In this document: piece after piece, positions 46,545 to 59,455 of the stretch
How the letters are laid out: the number at the start of each line of letters is the position of its first letter
Numbering within the stretch: position 1 is the stretch's first letter
NCBI GenBank assembly: GCA_011009095.1
Contig: VTPC01000887.1
Span: forward strand, 12,907-76,906
Direction of reading: 5' to 3'
Length of the DNA: 64,000 bases
DNA from: Ignelater luminosus
Taxonomy: Eukaryota; Arthropoda; Insecta; Coleoptera; Elateridae
Notes under the pieces: generated by a model
Told to the model about the DNA's origin: nothing
The model's input: only the letters and a program-made list of their open reading frames with translations
Databases searched by the model: none
Made by a program: the position numbers and the translations under genes

Positions 46545-49500
46545 TTTTTTTTATCTTCTTCTTTAAGTACCGTCTCCTCTAAGAAGTTGGCTATCATCCT
46601 GGCTATTCTGACTTTTGAAGCTGCTGCTCTAAATAATTCCACAGAGCTACATCTACACTACTGTTTCAGGTTATTCATTCACGAAATGCGTCAAGTACTG
46701 TAGTTTTCTTATTTTTATACTATTTAGCAACTCTTTCTCCTTCTTAAATCTTCTGAATACGTCTTCATTCGTTATTCTGTCCATCCAGCTTATTCTTAAG
46801 ATCCTCCTATATGTCCACATTTCAAATGCTTCTATCCGGTCACTAATATATAATATTCTAACCGAAAAGACGTAGCATCTCAACATTCTTACCCTTAAGT
46901 TGTAGACTAAAGTATATTCTACCAAACATCTTTTTCATCTTGTTGAATACGGTTCTGGCTTGGCTAATTCTTGATTTTATTTCTTCCGCATATTCATTAT
47001 TTTCTTCCACCACTGTTTCCAGAAACTTAAATCTGTTGACTTTTTCTACCTGTTCTCTTCGTATCCATAAGGCTTTCGGTTGTTGTTGCGCTTTTATTAT
47101 TGTCATAGACTTAGTTTTTTGGGCATTCAATGTAAGTCCGCTTTCTTCACTATATTCCACCACTCTGTCCACTAGTCTCTGTAAGTTCTCTATTGTTCCA
47201 GCGATTAATATCGTATCATCTGTATATCTGATGTTATTCACAGGCGTTCCGTTCACTTTTATCCCGATTGTCAAGTTTTCTAACGCTTTCGGAATTATTT
47301 TTTCAGAGTAAAGATTAAACAGCATAGGAGATAGCACACATCCCTGTCTTACCCCCCATTGTATTTCAATTTCTTCGGATAATTCATTGTTTATCTTCAC
47401 TTTGGCTATTTGATTGAAATACAAGTAAATTATGAATCTAATATCACTTCTATCTATATTTTTACTCTTTGGTAGTCGAATAAGATGGTTATGACGCATT
47501 TTATCAAATGATTTGTTGTAATCGAGAAAGCAAACATATAACGGTTGATTACTGTCTATACATCGCTGAGTTAATGCATTAAAACTGAATAAAGCCTCTC
47601 GTGTTCCCATTACTCTTCTGAAAGCTTTCTAAAAATTCTTTATTGTATGATCTTCAAAAACATCCTGTAACTAGACCTTGCGTTACAGTATATGAATTAA
47701 TAAAACTAGGATCGCATGGTCCTAGGTCAGCTGAGCTCAAGTTGGATGCCTTGGATGTGGTTCTTATGAGGTTATGCCCACAATAAAACACAAGAAAAAA
47801 ATTTAAATACAAATATATTAGAAAAAAATATATACAGTGCGAAAACTACTTATGGAATAAAATCAGTAATTTCAAAACGAATGATAGTTTTGAAAAACGA
47901 TAAAACAGGTCAATTTTTATTTTATATTTCAATGTTTTTAAGGTGTTGTGCTCGTTTGTAACGTCATTCCCTGTCGAGCGAAACGGCAAATAAGACTTAG
48001 AAGCTGATCCAATCCCACCAGTTAACGAAGATAAAAAAGACTTTCAGTCTTCATGAGATGAATTCGAGTGAAACCCACCAAAGAACCTGTTGTTTGAGAT
48101 TATCTCCGTAATTGTAACTCCCGGTATATAAAAAAATTGGAGACAAAGGACGTCAATTAGTTTCGACGAACACAAGGAATGCAAAAAATAGAAAAACTTA
48201 CCCCTAACTAGAGGGATTTGCACAACACTCAAAACAAACTGAAGAAGTCAAAAATTTTATGAGTAAGCAGAACTCGCAAGCTGTTCTCTTTGTGTTCCCT
48301 CAAAATTCAAAATAGTCAGCCGGTCCATAATTTCCACATTCAATGAAGGACAAAATTAACAAATTTTTTAAACAAAAGAATCCTATCCAGAGCTTCAATC
48401 AAAGAAAACTGAAAAGTAGGAGGTAATAAGAACTCAAATCCGCAAGGATAAACGTGATGTTTAAATCTTCAAGAAGACAAAAAACTAAAAATTATTCCAT
48501 AAGCGGAACAAAATTTGATCTCAACCCTGCTATTCAAGATCCTAGAATGTAATATCCCTTTACGGAAGCAATATAACAAAACCGCATAAATTTCCACAAT
48601 AGGAAAATAAACTTAATATTAAAAGGTGCATATACCCTGTGTTTCACATGTAGTACAGGTTGTAAACTACAGGAAAGTTTCAATCTTAAAGCAAGATAAA
48701 TGCAAGCACGGACTAGTAACATTCCTAACCCATCATCTCTAAGTACAGTTATGGAACGAACAAAACTCTTTTTATTCAAAACTAAGGACTTACAGGCATC
48801 CTGAAAGCGGCAAATTAGCCAAGAATCATGTAACGGGCGAGGGACTACTAAAGACCGTTACCATTTGAAGCATGTGACTCATTAAACTAATTGTCTTATG
48901 TTCACTACATTTTTTTTGTGTTTGTTTTATTTGGTATTGCACTAGATGTTGATCTAACCCACTCTTCAGGAATAACTCCTCTGTTATAAATTCTGTTATA
49001 TAGGTCTACTAGCACGTGTATTTGTTCGTCGGATATTAATTTAAGTACTTCTGCTATGATTTTATTAGGGCCTGGTGCTTTCTTAAGTTTTGCTAATTTC
49101 ACTGCGTGTATCACCCCTTCCTTTGTTATATTTGGGCTGTTTCCTCTATTTGCATCATCTTGTATTATTTCCTGTTAACGTTCATCTTCAAATAACTTCC
49201 GCACATATCCTGTCCATTTTTCCAACTTTTGTTTGGATCAGGGATTATTTTACCATTCTTCTCTAATAGAAATATTACTGTTATTCTGTTTTTTTCGTAC
49301 CCGCCAATTCTTTTATTCTTTTGTAAAAGTTGAAGTCATCATGTTTCCTTTGCAATTATTCTATCTCTGCGCAGTCGTCTTCATGCCATTTTTTCTTAGC
49401 TATTCGTATTTTTTTCTTATTTCTTTTTGAAAAGTTTCATAAGCATGTTTGCCTTTATCTTTGAACGATCTTCTGTTTTCCATCAGTTGTAGTATTTCTG

Positions 49501-50355
49501 CCGTTATCCATGGTTTCTTTGCTTAGTGACTTTAATTTTTTTTTACAGTCTCTTTACTCGAGTTTTTAATGCATTTTTAAAAATTCTCCGTCTTTCATTT
49601 ACGTTATGATCCAACGAATTCTCTCTTGTTTTATTCACATCTTCGTTAATTTTTTGTGTTAGCTGTTGTCTTATTGCTGGGTCCTTTAAGTGCACACTAC
49701 TAATATGTAGTTGTTTTTGTTGCTTTTGTACTCTTTTCAGTCGTACTGCAAATTTTACTACTATTGAGTTGTGATCTGTTGCAGAATTCGCTTCAGGGTA
49801 TGTCTTGGCTGATCTAATAAAGTTGCGATATCTTTTGTTAATTAACACATAGTCAATCTGGTTCCTAGCGATATTGTTATTCTTGTTTGCGGGAGACTTC
49901 CAAGTGTAGAACCTTCTTTTATGTGGTTTGAATAGGGTATTTGCAACCATCATGTCTTGTTCTTGACAAAACTGTAATAGTCTGTCTTCTCGTTTATTTC
50001 TTTTTCCCAATCCATAGTTACCAACAATGTCTTCTACTTTCCCTTTCCCCAATTTTGCGTTAAAATCTCCCATTATAATTGTGATATCCCTGTGTTATTG
50101 TGATGTTTACAGCCTATTGGACTCGTTGTAGTAAAATTGTTCCAATTTTCCTTGATTTTTATCAGACGTAGGAGCGTATATTTGAATGATATTTTTATGG
50201 CCCTATGGGAGACGGGAATGTAACTGGTTACAGATTCAGAGAACCCCTTATCAACCGCTATCGCCACTCCATTCCAGTGTCGTGTATCATTGTTGCCAGA
50301 ATAATAAATCTTACATTCATTGATATTTAGTTTTCTTGAATTCGGCCATCTAGAT
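46545..50355 (-). mobile_element. RTE/BovB-like LINE copy C, nearly full ORF but interrupted
   Basis: The endonuclease runs from about 50355 (IYYSGNNDTRHWNGVAIAVD) through 50073-49543 (MGDFNAKLGKGKVEDIVGNY, RNQIDYVLIN, TDHNSIVVKF). The linker lies at 49500-48950 (KLKKAPGPNKIIAEVLKL). The reverse transcriptase starts with TISLMSHMLQM at about 48870, is cut by an insertion, and resumes at 47660 with MFLKII, then MGTREALFSFNAL, FLDYNKSFDKM, GVRQGCVLSPMLFNLYS and the catalytic box RYTDDTILIA, with both Asp kept. The C-terminal domain (VRMLRCYVFSV, AFEMWTYRRILRISWMDRI) follows to about 46550. Stops and shifts break it at several points. The 5' end, including the first endonuclease block, is missing. 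Confidence 0.88.
47664..48861. mobile_element. 1198-bp insertion in LINE copy C with CAT duplication and hairpin ends
   Basis: LINE coding sequence stops at 48865 and resumes at 47660. Removing 47664-48861 and one CAT (47661-47663 or 48862-48864) restores the frame of the LINE (LMSHMLQMFLKII), so the borders are exact. The ends contain short hairpins GTAAC...GTTAC (47667-47686) and GTAACGG...CCGTTAC (48830-48861). The interior is A+T-rich and non-coding. No family was recognised; a 3-bp duplication would suit CACTA- or Harbinger-type elements, but the ends do not match their usual termini. Confidence 0.7.
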
Positions 50356-50357
50356 CA

Positions 50358-51560
50358 AGAAACAGATTATTCTATATATAATATGGCAAAAACGTATTCT
50401 GAATTGTATGTAGAAAAAAATCCATTAATTCAATCAAACACGCAAACAACCAGAACTAATAAAGCAAATACAAAGAAAAGAAAGTTAGATAATTCATCGA
50501 AATTGGTAAAGAAAAACTTAGATTCAGTAAAATTAAATAATTTAGAAAACCACCAGATTGAAGAAAACTTGGATTGGTTTTTCCTAGAATATGTTTTTAA
50601 ATTCTTTTCTTTCAAAGCTGTTCGTAACATTGTGAACCAAACTAATCTGTACAGTATACAGATTACTGGAGAAGTGTAGGAACAACAGAAACACAGATAA
50701 GTGACTTTCTAGGAATAGCTTACCAAATTATTGGGGTGCTGGTACCCGAATAGAACAGATGGCAAACGTAATGTCTTTAAGAAAATCTAAACAATAACAT
50801 ATATTTGTCCATCTTAACGATAACTCAAAAGTAGAAGATACAACAGACTGATATTATAAAATTCGGCCTTTGGTTGTCTGTAGATTGAACAATGATACTA
50901 ATAAAGAAACAGAAGCTGACAACCTAAGGCAGCATATACAAAACAAACCCAATAACTGGGGCTTTAAACCTTTTATAAGAACTGGTCTATCAGGAATGAT
51001 TTGCTTTTTGATTCTCTATCAACGATTAAATACTTTTCTTTGGTTAGCAAGAAGAGAAGTAGATACCTTAGATGCTGAGAAGGATGTTGGAATAGGTGGT
51101 GCTGTTGTACTTGCAGTTTCAAAAACTATTTAAAACATCTGCACTATGTATTTTGATAATTATTTCTTTAGCATTAGACCGTTTATATAACTAAAAAGAA
51201 AATGTAATATTTACAGTCTAGGTAAGCTTAGGCAGAATCGAATAGGTGGATGTCCTTTACTTTCTAATAAAGAACCTTTTAAAAGAGGTACAGGAAGCTG
51301 GGACTACAGGTCGGGTAACGGTGGAGTTATAATAGTATAATGAGAACAAAAAACCCAAAAGAACTTTGTAAGCTCTTGGTAACAATACAGTGAAGTAAAA
51401 TTTTATCCTTGTTTAATCAATGTGTATCGATATGGTTACAATAGCAAATTCCTGGTTTAGTGATGCCTTTGAAGATGGTGATTTGCATTTCTGAAGAGGT
51501 TAATATATAGTTCCCTAAGTTTCACACATTTATAAATAGTAGTGAACCCTACAGGGTTAA
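50358..51560 (+). pseudogene. Second piggyBac-type remnant
   Basis: Broken plus-strand frames read NVMSLRKSK, LNDNSK, YKIRPLV, RLNNDTNKE, then HIQNKPNNWGFKPFIRTGLS and DVGIGGAVVLAVSKTI, and after a stop TMYFDNYFFS (second catalytic Asp), LGKLRQNRIGGCPLLSNK, GSWDYRSGNGGVIIV and PCLINVY. This order is that of PGBD-like piggyBac transposases. The block with the first catalytic Asp is deleted before NKPNNWGF, and the third Asp region is missing. The end CCCTACAGGG|TTAA (51547-51560) looks like its terminal repeat and target site. The start is obscured where it meets LINE copy C at about 50355. The frame at 50320-50679 may hold the acidic/basic N-terminus. Confidence 0.78.
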
Positions 51561-51564
51561 ATGA

Positions 51565-54500
51565 TATATATTTATTTTAATTAAATTAACAAACAATAGA
51601 ACTAAAATTCTAAAATAAACGAGTTTTTTATTCAATTGCCAACATCAATTTTCAATTTAGTAGTTGTTATTGTTGTTATTACAAGAGAAGAAAGTAATAT
51701 TTTCCCCGTGTGTACCATGTGTGTGTACCAAAACACACGAAGGAAAAAAGACACTTTCTTCCAGAAATCCACATTTGAATATTTCGCCGACCTTAAAAAA
51801 TTTATCAGAAATCTAAATAAAGTTCCTTTGCAAGTAACTGTAAGATAGTTTTGGTATCCATGGTATGCAAAACGTATCTAAGGAAAAGAACCAAATAAAT
51901 ATGGAACAACGGGGAGGAAAAATTGCTTTGTCTCCCGCTCAGAGACAATCGTCAGCTTTCGGCCAGTAAATGGAGGTCAAAAAGCATACTTTCAGTAAAG
52001 TCGATGAAAGAGTTAACTTGTAATGATTAACCAATAAATTGCAGTTTGACAGCTTATCGAAGTAAAAACAACAACGACTATCTAACTACCAACAGCTGCG
52101 TCCAATAAATAAATCAACGATCAAAAAGAGGAAAAATTAGAAACCTTGACTACTTCAATTTTTCTCACAAACTTCTATTCTTATTCCTCATGGTTTACTT
52201 AATCTCTTATCACAAAATGCAGTTTTATTTGATAAACATAAAACTATTCAAAAAAACTATAAATTAGCAACATTGGTAACCTGACTATCTTTACTTACCT
52301 AAAGTTATTCTCAAATAAATCCTACTACATTACTATGCATTCTGGATCAAGCATGGCCGCCGATATTGGGCTTTGCCCAATGCTTATCCTTATAATGTAT
52401 ATATACAGTTTATCTCATTTCGATAATTCCTTTGTTGGTAGCAAAACCTTCTAAACACCAGAATTCTTCATTGAGGAATGTCGGCAGTATTGTTGTTTAT
52501 ATTTTTATTTTAAATCAGAGGTTAGATTGTCATTCAGAAAGGGTAAACGTTTGCATTTCGTAGAGTTTCCTTTTGTTGTTTGTTTATTATTATTTGGAAT
52601 AAAAAATTATTTTTTGTTTATTACTTCAATATTAATTGTAATCAAACTGATTTGGACATAAAAACGAATTTACTACATTTTACTCCCATTTAGATATATG
52701 ACATTCGTTTGATAGAAAACTTTCTAGTGAGAAATGTAAAAAATATGTTTGGGTTATAACAGTGCATGCAAACCCTAAAGATTTGAAATTAATTGGAATT
52801 ATAGAAATCAGATAAGGTATATAACAACTCTATTGTCACTTAACCAATAACGTGTTTATATTATCGCATTCATCGGTTAAATCAAGGCTATAGTGCTAGT
52901 AACTTTCAAAATATTTTTGTTTTGCAAAAAATCCAAACTGTCATCAATCATTTTGGATGACTTGGTACATAAATCTCACTAAAAGCTCCCATTTGTGGAG
53001 CACTTACTGTAGGTATCAGAAACCAAAACGTGATCATTCTCTTTCGGTTCGATCAAAAAAGAAAGAAGATTTTGGCAAAGCTTCTCAGAATATTATCAAA
53101 GGCGACTTAATGGAGCTTTTTTCTCAAGTTCTTGATGCCAGTAAAACGTCAGGAGAAACCTGTACCTACACAGTACTGATCTTAGAAAAAAAAGACCTAT
53201 ACGCCCTTCTCTATCTGCTGGATATTTCTTCAGAAGCACTTACAAAATAATGAGAGAAAGGTTTTTCTGGTTTCACACAAAAGTAATATACCAATAGCAA
53301 AAGAATATCCAAAGTCTTAGAAAAAGAAAATAACATCATGAACAAAAAGATAAAGTCAACTAGCAATACTTGCAGTAGAGAATCTTTCTGCAAGTAAGAT
53401 TTAAAAAGTCTTGAAGAGGGCCTATCAGGAAGTTCTTAGCGAAGTACATAAGAAACTTTCGGTAACTGCTTGATATAGCTACCTCAAGAAAACGACGTCT
53501 TGAGAGCAAGCTTTTAGTATTAGCAGGTAGAGAATTACTCATAGAACACAATTAGGTGGCCGGAGGTAAACAAGATTAATCCAATCTTGGCGAAACCGAC
53601 TAAAAACAAACACGATTTTTAAACACATCTGAGGTTATGTTGCACGATAGAAAAATGAAGTTGGCAACTAATACAGCTGCTTTTCACACTACCAACCCCC
53701 TATTCCAACATGAATCTTGCGCGGGGCTGTAGCAAGGATGTGGTTAGGTTAGAAGCAGTTAGACGTTCATTTTTTAATGAATTCCACCCCAATCTTGCGG
53801 GCTGTGGTTAGGTTGGAAGCAATTAAACTTTCATGTTTTAAATAAATTCACCCATGTCTTACTGTACAACTTTAATTCTAGGGGTAGCTGTATCGAACTG
53901 TTACCGAACTTTCTAAGAAAAATAGTTATTTATTATACGTAAAAGGGAAAAAAGTAACAGATTTTTGAGTGAGGTAATAAAGGCTAAAAATGACTTTTTT
54001 CCGTGCATAATACAATATTCTTAAAAATTTTAATAAATTTGAACAAAATGATTTTCAGAATAGTAAGCTAATAATTGAATTCTCGGGGGAAAATATTCTC
54101 TAATCTGAAACTTTGATGTCGTCATTAAAATTAAATCTTATAATAATTTTTATAAAAGAAACTTATTAGTTTATAAATTTTAAATAAAATAATTAAGTTT
54201 TCTTTTTCAACGACATTTAATGGCGTTGAAAATAATCGTAAAATTCAATCTGAGCTAAATACAGAGGAAATACCGCAGTAGTATCCTCATCGCTCAACAA
54301 AATACCAAAAATTCTGATTTAAAAATAAAAATTTAAATTTATTCATATAGCTATAGTTTAAAGCAGAAAGTTTGTGATACAAACTGTAATCTAAACTGAA
54401 TAGTTGATAAATGTGACATAAAAAGCCAAATACTAAATTCTAAGGCCTTGGAACGAAACGACCAAAAACCCTATACAGTAAATCATAGCATCTTACGGAA

Positions 54501-54675
54501 GGCAAAGGCTAAAATCTTCAAATGAATTTAAGACTTCTTTAAACGTTCTTTCTTTTTGCATTTCGACTTAGCCTTAAAGCTAGAGGGCTGTTAAGTAAAT
54601 TGTTTATTTTCCTTCTTATTCTCTAGTCTTACTGCTATCTACTTCCTACTCATGTAAAGCGTTATGTGAACTTTA
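51565..54675. other. Gene-poor stretch; one unidentified 97-codon frame
   Basis: The frame 52957-53250 (+) has a fairly normal amino-acid mix (KKKEDFGKASQNIIKGDLME) but no motif I recognise and no clear splice context. It may be a decayed transposon piece. The remainder is A+T-rich, apart from the tandem dimer at 53713-53853. Confidence 0.3.
53713..53853. repeat. Two-copy tandem repeat (about 78 and 63 bp)
   Basis: Unit 1 (53713-53790) and unit 2 (53791-53853) both begin AATCTTGCG, contain GTGGTTAGGTT.GAAGCA and end AATTC.ACCC. Unit 1 carries a short extra segment after GGGGCTG. Confidence 0.75.
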
Positions 54676-54680
54676 TCACA

Positions 54681-54860
54681 GGGACCGAGTGACGTAGAAA
54701 GCATCTCCCGTGCTCGCTTGCATTCGGGAGATCCGGGACATCCCCGGGCCGACTGTTCTCACTAAGGTTTTTTCATGATTTTCCTTAGTAGTCGAGGCGA
54801 ATGCCGGAACAGTATCAGTTGAGTCAAGCTGTTAGAATAAACTCTTTGTACATCAGAGGA
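54681..54860 (+). mobile_element. tRNA-derived SINE
   Basis: It starts CCGAGTGACGTAG, a degenerate A box, followed by GCTCGCTTGCATTCGGGAGA and a degenerate B-box region ending CCCCGGGCC. After this tRNA-like head comes CTCACTAAGGTTTTTTCATG and AGGCGAATGCCGGAACAGTA, a block I associate with a widespread arthropod SINE body. The tail could not be fixed. Divergence from consensus suggests an old copy. Confidence 0.65.
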
Positions 54861-54869
54861 AATTGAATT

Positions 54870-57400
54870 GAAAGGGTTTTTCGCTCCATTTATAATTGAA
54901 ATTATAAGATTTTCCACAATACATCGAACAGCAAATACAGATTGAGAGAACTAATTGAGGTCCTAATTAAGGATTAAAGCTTGTTATTGGACTATTGAGT
55001 GGACATCACTACTTGCTGTTGGACTTTATGAAGAAAGTGTGTCCAAATTGTACTACAAGATTGTTGTATTAAAACCTTGCTGATGTCCGTCTAGAACCCA
55101 AATGCATGAGAAAGACTTCAAATAGGCCCACCTTATCCTTTGCCAGTGATATTAACCAGTTATAGGGTGATCAACCACTAGAGAGTAATGTCCCGAAGTC
55201 TAAAGTCTGTTTTCCCAGTATCGCGCAGTCCATTTCCTCATCCTAGGGCGTGTGATGTTTTGCTGAGTGAATCAACCTAAATCAGAGTAAATCTTAGGCA
55301 ATGAAAGAGATAACATAAATTAGCATTACTATGAATTTCAAGGTAATTAGGTAATTCAGTTATTCGATCTGAAGTTGTGTCTTTTTTGGAAATTATCTGA
55401 TAATTAAAATGTTGACAAATTAGATTAAGAGGAAAAAACTAGCGAGGAGAATTATTTTTTCGATTTACTGTATGAATCAAGAGAAAACTAACACATTTTA
55501 TTTTTTGAGTTGGGAACAAAGCAGTTTTGTACACTAAACGGATATTACAAATCTTTCTAAAACGCCTGTTGAAGTTGGCAAGACGTATCACTTTGAATAA
55601 GTTGATGTTGAATACTATTATTAAGAGGAATGTAAAAACAATGAAATGCACACAAGTATTAATTTACATAATATGTTTGAACTCAATTGCATAAGAGTGA
55701 TCCACAAAACTAAAACCAAAACACGTTCTGAATAAACAAGCTTTAAAACCATAAAACTCTCAAAAAAGTATAGTATTCTTAAAAAACATAAAAACGTTTT
55801 ATTATTTCAATTCATTTAACAGCCTGACGGAAGCTTTTTTGTCTGTAAAAACAAAAACAGCTGCTTGTACGGGTCGAAAAAACTTTTTCACTTTATCCAA
55901 AACACTACCAATCCTGTGTGGCTTTTATATGGGCACGCCGAGTATAAATATAATGAAAGCTGCAGGTGAATGCCAATTTCTAAATGTTGGTTTCCAACAA
56001 ACAAGTGGTTGTAGTAGTTTTAGAAAACACGTGTTGTAGGAACAAAATATGAATAGATCTTACATAATAATCGCTGCTAAATTAATATTAAAATTAAAAT
56101 CTCCTGTTTGGCATTGTTTATTAAAAAATTACATGGTTAATATATTGGCATACACGTGTCTGGATGTTTTTGCATTTTCATCCTGTTTACACATTCTTGA
56201 CTTGTTTATTATGTGATGAATGATTTCTTCAACTAAAAAATCTCCCTTAAGATATTAAAGGCAAATTGTTTTTTCACTTGTTTTTAATAACACTGCTTAA
56301 AAAGTTAGATTTTAAAAAGATCAGCGCATTACAAGAAAAAAGCAAAACGAAATAATAAATTTAACTTTTTGAGGTGTTTGACATTCTGAATGTCTAAAAT
56401 TGTTCTATTCATAATTTCTCTTCCGCTAAACAAACTCTTTTCAATAAACGAAAAGTCCTGTTTGCGCACCACACTAAATATAAAAATAATGCTCTCTGTC
56501 TAAACAATAGACTTTTTTACACAATTCAACAACCCTACTGCCTGCCAAAAACCTTTGAGCATTCAGGAAATGTTTCAAGTGGCCAAATTAAATAAAAATG
56601 ATTTTTTAATTACTGTGTTGGAAGTACTTTGTTCTTCCTATGTTTTATGTTTAAAAGTTGATTGAAATTAAATTTTCCTTTCTTGAAATTACATTTAAAT
56701 GTTTCTTCACTTGTTTTTTAGAATTGAAGAGATTATTCAATACACAAGGTTGTAGATAATAATACTGTCAGTAAGCTCGATTAAATTGAGACAGTAAATT
56801 ACAGCGACCTCAAAATACAATAAAACAGCGTTATAAATAAGAACAGCTGTTATGTCTAGAATTTAAATACAAAAGCAAGTCAAAATAATGAAAGTAAAAA
56901 CAGCTTTTGGTATATTTGTTCTTGTATGTTAAAGGTAGCTCTTGTACAGGCTGTGTGATTACTCACTTGAAGGTTTTGACCTAATAATCATCTTAAATTG
57001 ATTAAATCATAGTAATATTTAAAATATAAAAGAAAGTCATACGTAGTTGTCGTTAAAAATAATAAAAAAAAGAAATTAGCATTCCCATTGTTAAATTTTA
57101 AACCTTTGTAAAGGTATTACTAGAAGTAGGGTTGAGATATTACATTGCTTTTGTGAAACTAAATAAGGTAAGCCTTCTTGTAAAATCTTTATCTGTTTTT
57201 AAGAAGGGTCATTAAAGACCACCAAAGCTATACACCTTCCTAATATTCCAAAAAGACAAGATTAGAAATCCTTTTCGGAAGTTAGAAATTTTGTCAACAT
57301 TTATCGGAATATTATATTTTCTAAGGCTCACCGAGAATCTGAAGACAAAACCCACCTATTTTGTGTTGTTTGTAATACTTTTAATCTAAGACCCTTTTAT
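54870..57400. other. No gene recognised
   Basis: A+T-rich, with low-complexity frames only. Confidence 0.4.
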
Positions 57401-57407
57401 CCTACTA

Positions 57408-57546
57408 CCGTGTTGTAATGTATCTAGATACAGTATCTAGATACTTTTGGTGTATCTGAGAGAGCAGATAGCTACTTTTCCCAATTTAGTATCGGTATCT
57501 GTAACTAGTTACATTTTTTGTGTAACTGGTAGAAGTATCTAGATAC
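57408..57546. mobile_element. hAT-like terminal segment with GTATCTAGATAC repeats
   Basis: Starting at CCGTGTTGTAATG, the segment carries GTATCTAGATAC at 57420-57431, 57433-57444 and 57535-57546, and GTAACTAGTTAC at 57501-57512. Palindromic subterminal repeats of this type next to a GTGTTGTAA terminus are familiar from hAT elements. No opposite end was found, so it is a fragment. Confidence 0.55.
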
Positions 57547-57549
57547 ACA

Positions 57550-59125
57550 TCAATTTAAAATTCTATTTTGTAATTTCATGGAATAGAAATCTAAAATGAA
57601 TAACATTCTCTCAAATATAGGCAGCAGAGTTGTACAGTATACTTTTTCTACGACTAAACAAAATAATTTAAAAACATATCTAATCAAAAATGTTTGAGCA
57701 TTTCGAGGTTAGATTCTTGAAGTTGATATATTTTTGTTTAATAATCAACCAAGTTATACCGATTTTTCGATAAAGCTTCCTAAATCGGGGATTTACATCC
57801 ACAAGCATATGGATATAAAATCATATCCATTCAGTGCGTGGATATAAAAAACATCCATATTGTTGTTGCTGCTGTTTTGGCTGAGGCTTCAGGTTTCGGT
57901 TTAGTTGGTCCATTTTGCCGCCAACTAGAGTTTACCAAACTCGAGGTTTTTCAATTTTGGTAGGTAATTTTAACGTGCAACTCATCCCAGTTACAGAGGA
58001 TCTAATGCTTTACATCGCTTCCGGAGAATGGCACCCTTTTCCAGATTCTTTCTGCGCGAAAACTCTTAAGACCTTGGCCGGGAAAATATTCCATTTGTTT
58101 GAGAGAGAAGAAATTCAAAATCTAAAGTATTTGTCTAAGTGATTTGTAAGCTAGAGAAGATATCGATTTTTAACTAAAATATTTACTTTTTTTTAGTACC
58201 TTTAATAGCAGCAACAAAACCTTGTTGAGTTAGTTTGGTTGTGAGATCAATTACGATGTTTTGGTCGACACAAAAAGAAGCGTAAATCAAAAACTCTTAA
58301 CAAATGACATGTTTTGAATGAAATCACAAAACTTTTCTTGTGTGTGTGCATAGTTAGATGCGTAACTATCAGAGTCACCGAGGTTCCTACATCCATATTG
58401 TTTCCCGTAATTATCCGGTTTTTAATTTAGTGAAACGTGAAAAAACAGGTGATTTATATGTAGTAGTAAAAAAATAATTAAAAGCTTAAGTAAAAGTCTT
58501 TTTTAAGTTAGCTTAGAACATGTTTTACAAGAAAAATTCAAAATCAAATTTTACGTATACTTTTGTTTGCTGTCCTATTTGTGAAACCTGTCTATTTTGT
58601 ACATTTACGGTTCCAGTTGTAATCCTTTAATACAGGCATGTGATCAGTATAGCAGAAATCTGAACTAATTGACCAAAATGTGGTTTAAAATTTTGTGATA
58701 CCTACATTCTTAGCTTGTTATCACACTGGGGAATCGCCGTGGCCAATTTATGATGAACCCGTTACGTATTCAATATCCATACGCGTATGTTAAGCGTCTT
58801 AATCAGCTAAATCACTAACTTCCCTCTTACCAAAAAGTTTTGTTCAATTTAAAGAGCAGGAACAAAAATAAACGTTCAAGATATACAGTGTAATTAGTTA
58901 GATTTAGTATAGATTGGTGCTAAAGCCCCAGTTCAATGTACAAGGTACAGATATTGCTTCCAATGCAAAACTAAATAAACGGTCCCGACAAAATCCGTTA
59001 AACCTGATCAGCTGTTCGATATAAAAGGGTGTTCAACCTAACAGGTTTCAGTGTATTATATAGGTCACTGAGACTCCAAGTGAAAGGATACAGATTTCAC
59101 AAAAGATGGGAATAAAACGGCAACC
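57550..59125. other. No gene recognised
   Basis: A 75-codon frame at 57915-58142 (+) has no recognised motif. The rest is A+T-rich. Confidence 0.35.
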
Positions 59126-59127
59126 AA

Positions 59128-59455
59128 CGATAGTATATTTGGGTTGTGGGCATCTTCCGACGGATTTTTTCAAGCAAGGACGTCCCCGGCGGCCTTTTCC
59201 CGGGATGGACTTTTTCCGCCATACATGTAAAATTGGAGTTTCAACTATGCTACAATATCATGTAGTAACATAATATTGAGTTAGTTATAACCTTTATCCC
59301 AACCTCTAACCTAATCTTTAATATAACATCTAACCTAACCTCTAACCTAACCTCTAACCTAGCCGGGAAAGGTCTATGCCGGGGAAAGACCGCCGAAAGA
59401 CATACCTGCCGGGAACAATTCTCCAGAAGCTGCCTGGTTCCCGTATTTTTAGATT
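59128..59455. mobile_element. Snap-back element with CTAACCT repeats in its loop
   Basis: Left arm (about 59143-59223, CGGCGGCCTTTTCCCGGGAT) and right arm (about 59361-59440; inverted CGGCGGTCTTTCCCCGGCAT) pair imperfectly over roughly 80 bases and are GC-rich. The loop carries a degenerate array of CTAACCT units at 59286-59362. No coding sequence. Probably a non-autonomous DNA transposon. Confidence 0.6.

Noticed and set aside
52957..53250. 97-codon plus-strand frame with a near-normal amino-acid mix
   Set aside because: No recognised motif, no supporting splice sites, surrounded by transposon debris. Kept only as a remark.
57915..58142. 75-codon plus-strand frame starting MPPTRVYQTRG
   Set aside because: No family resemblance found and no gene context; its length is within chance expectation.
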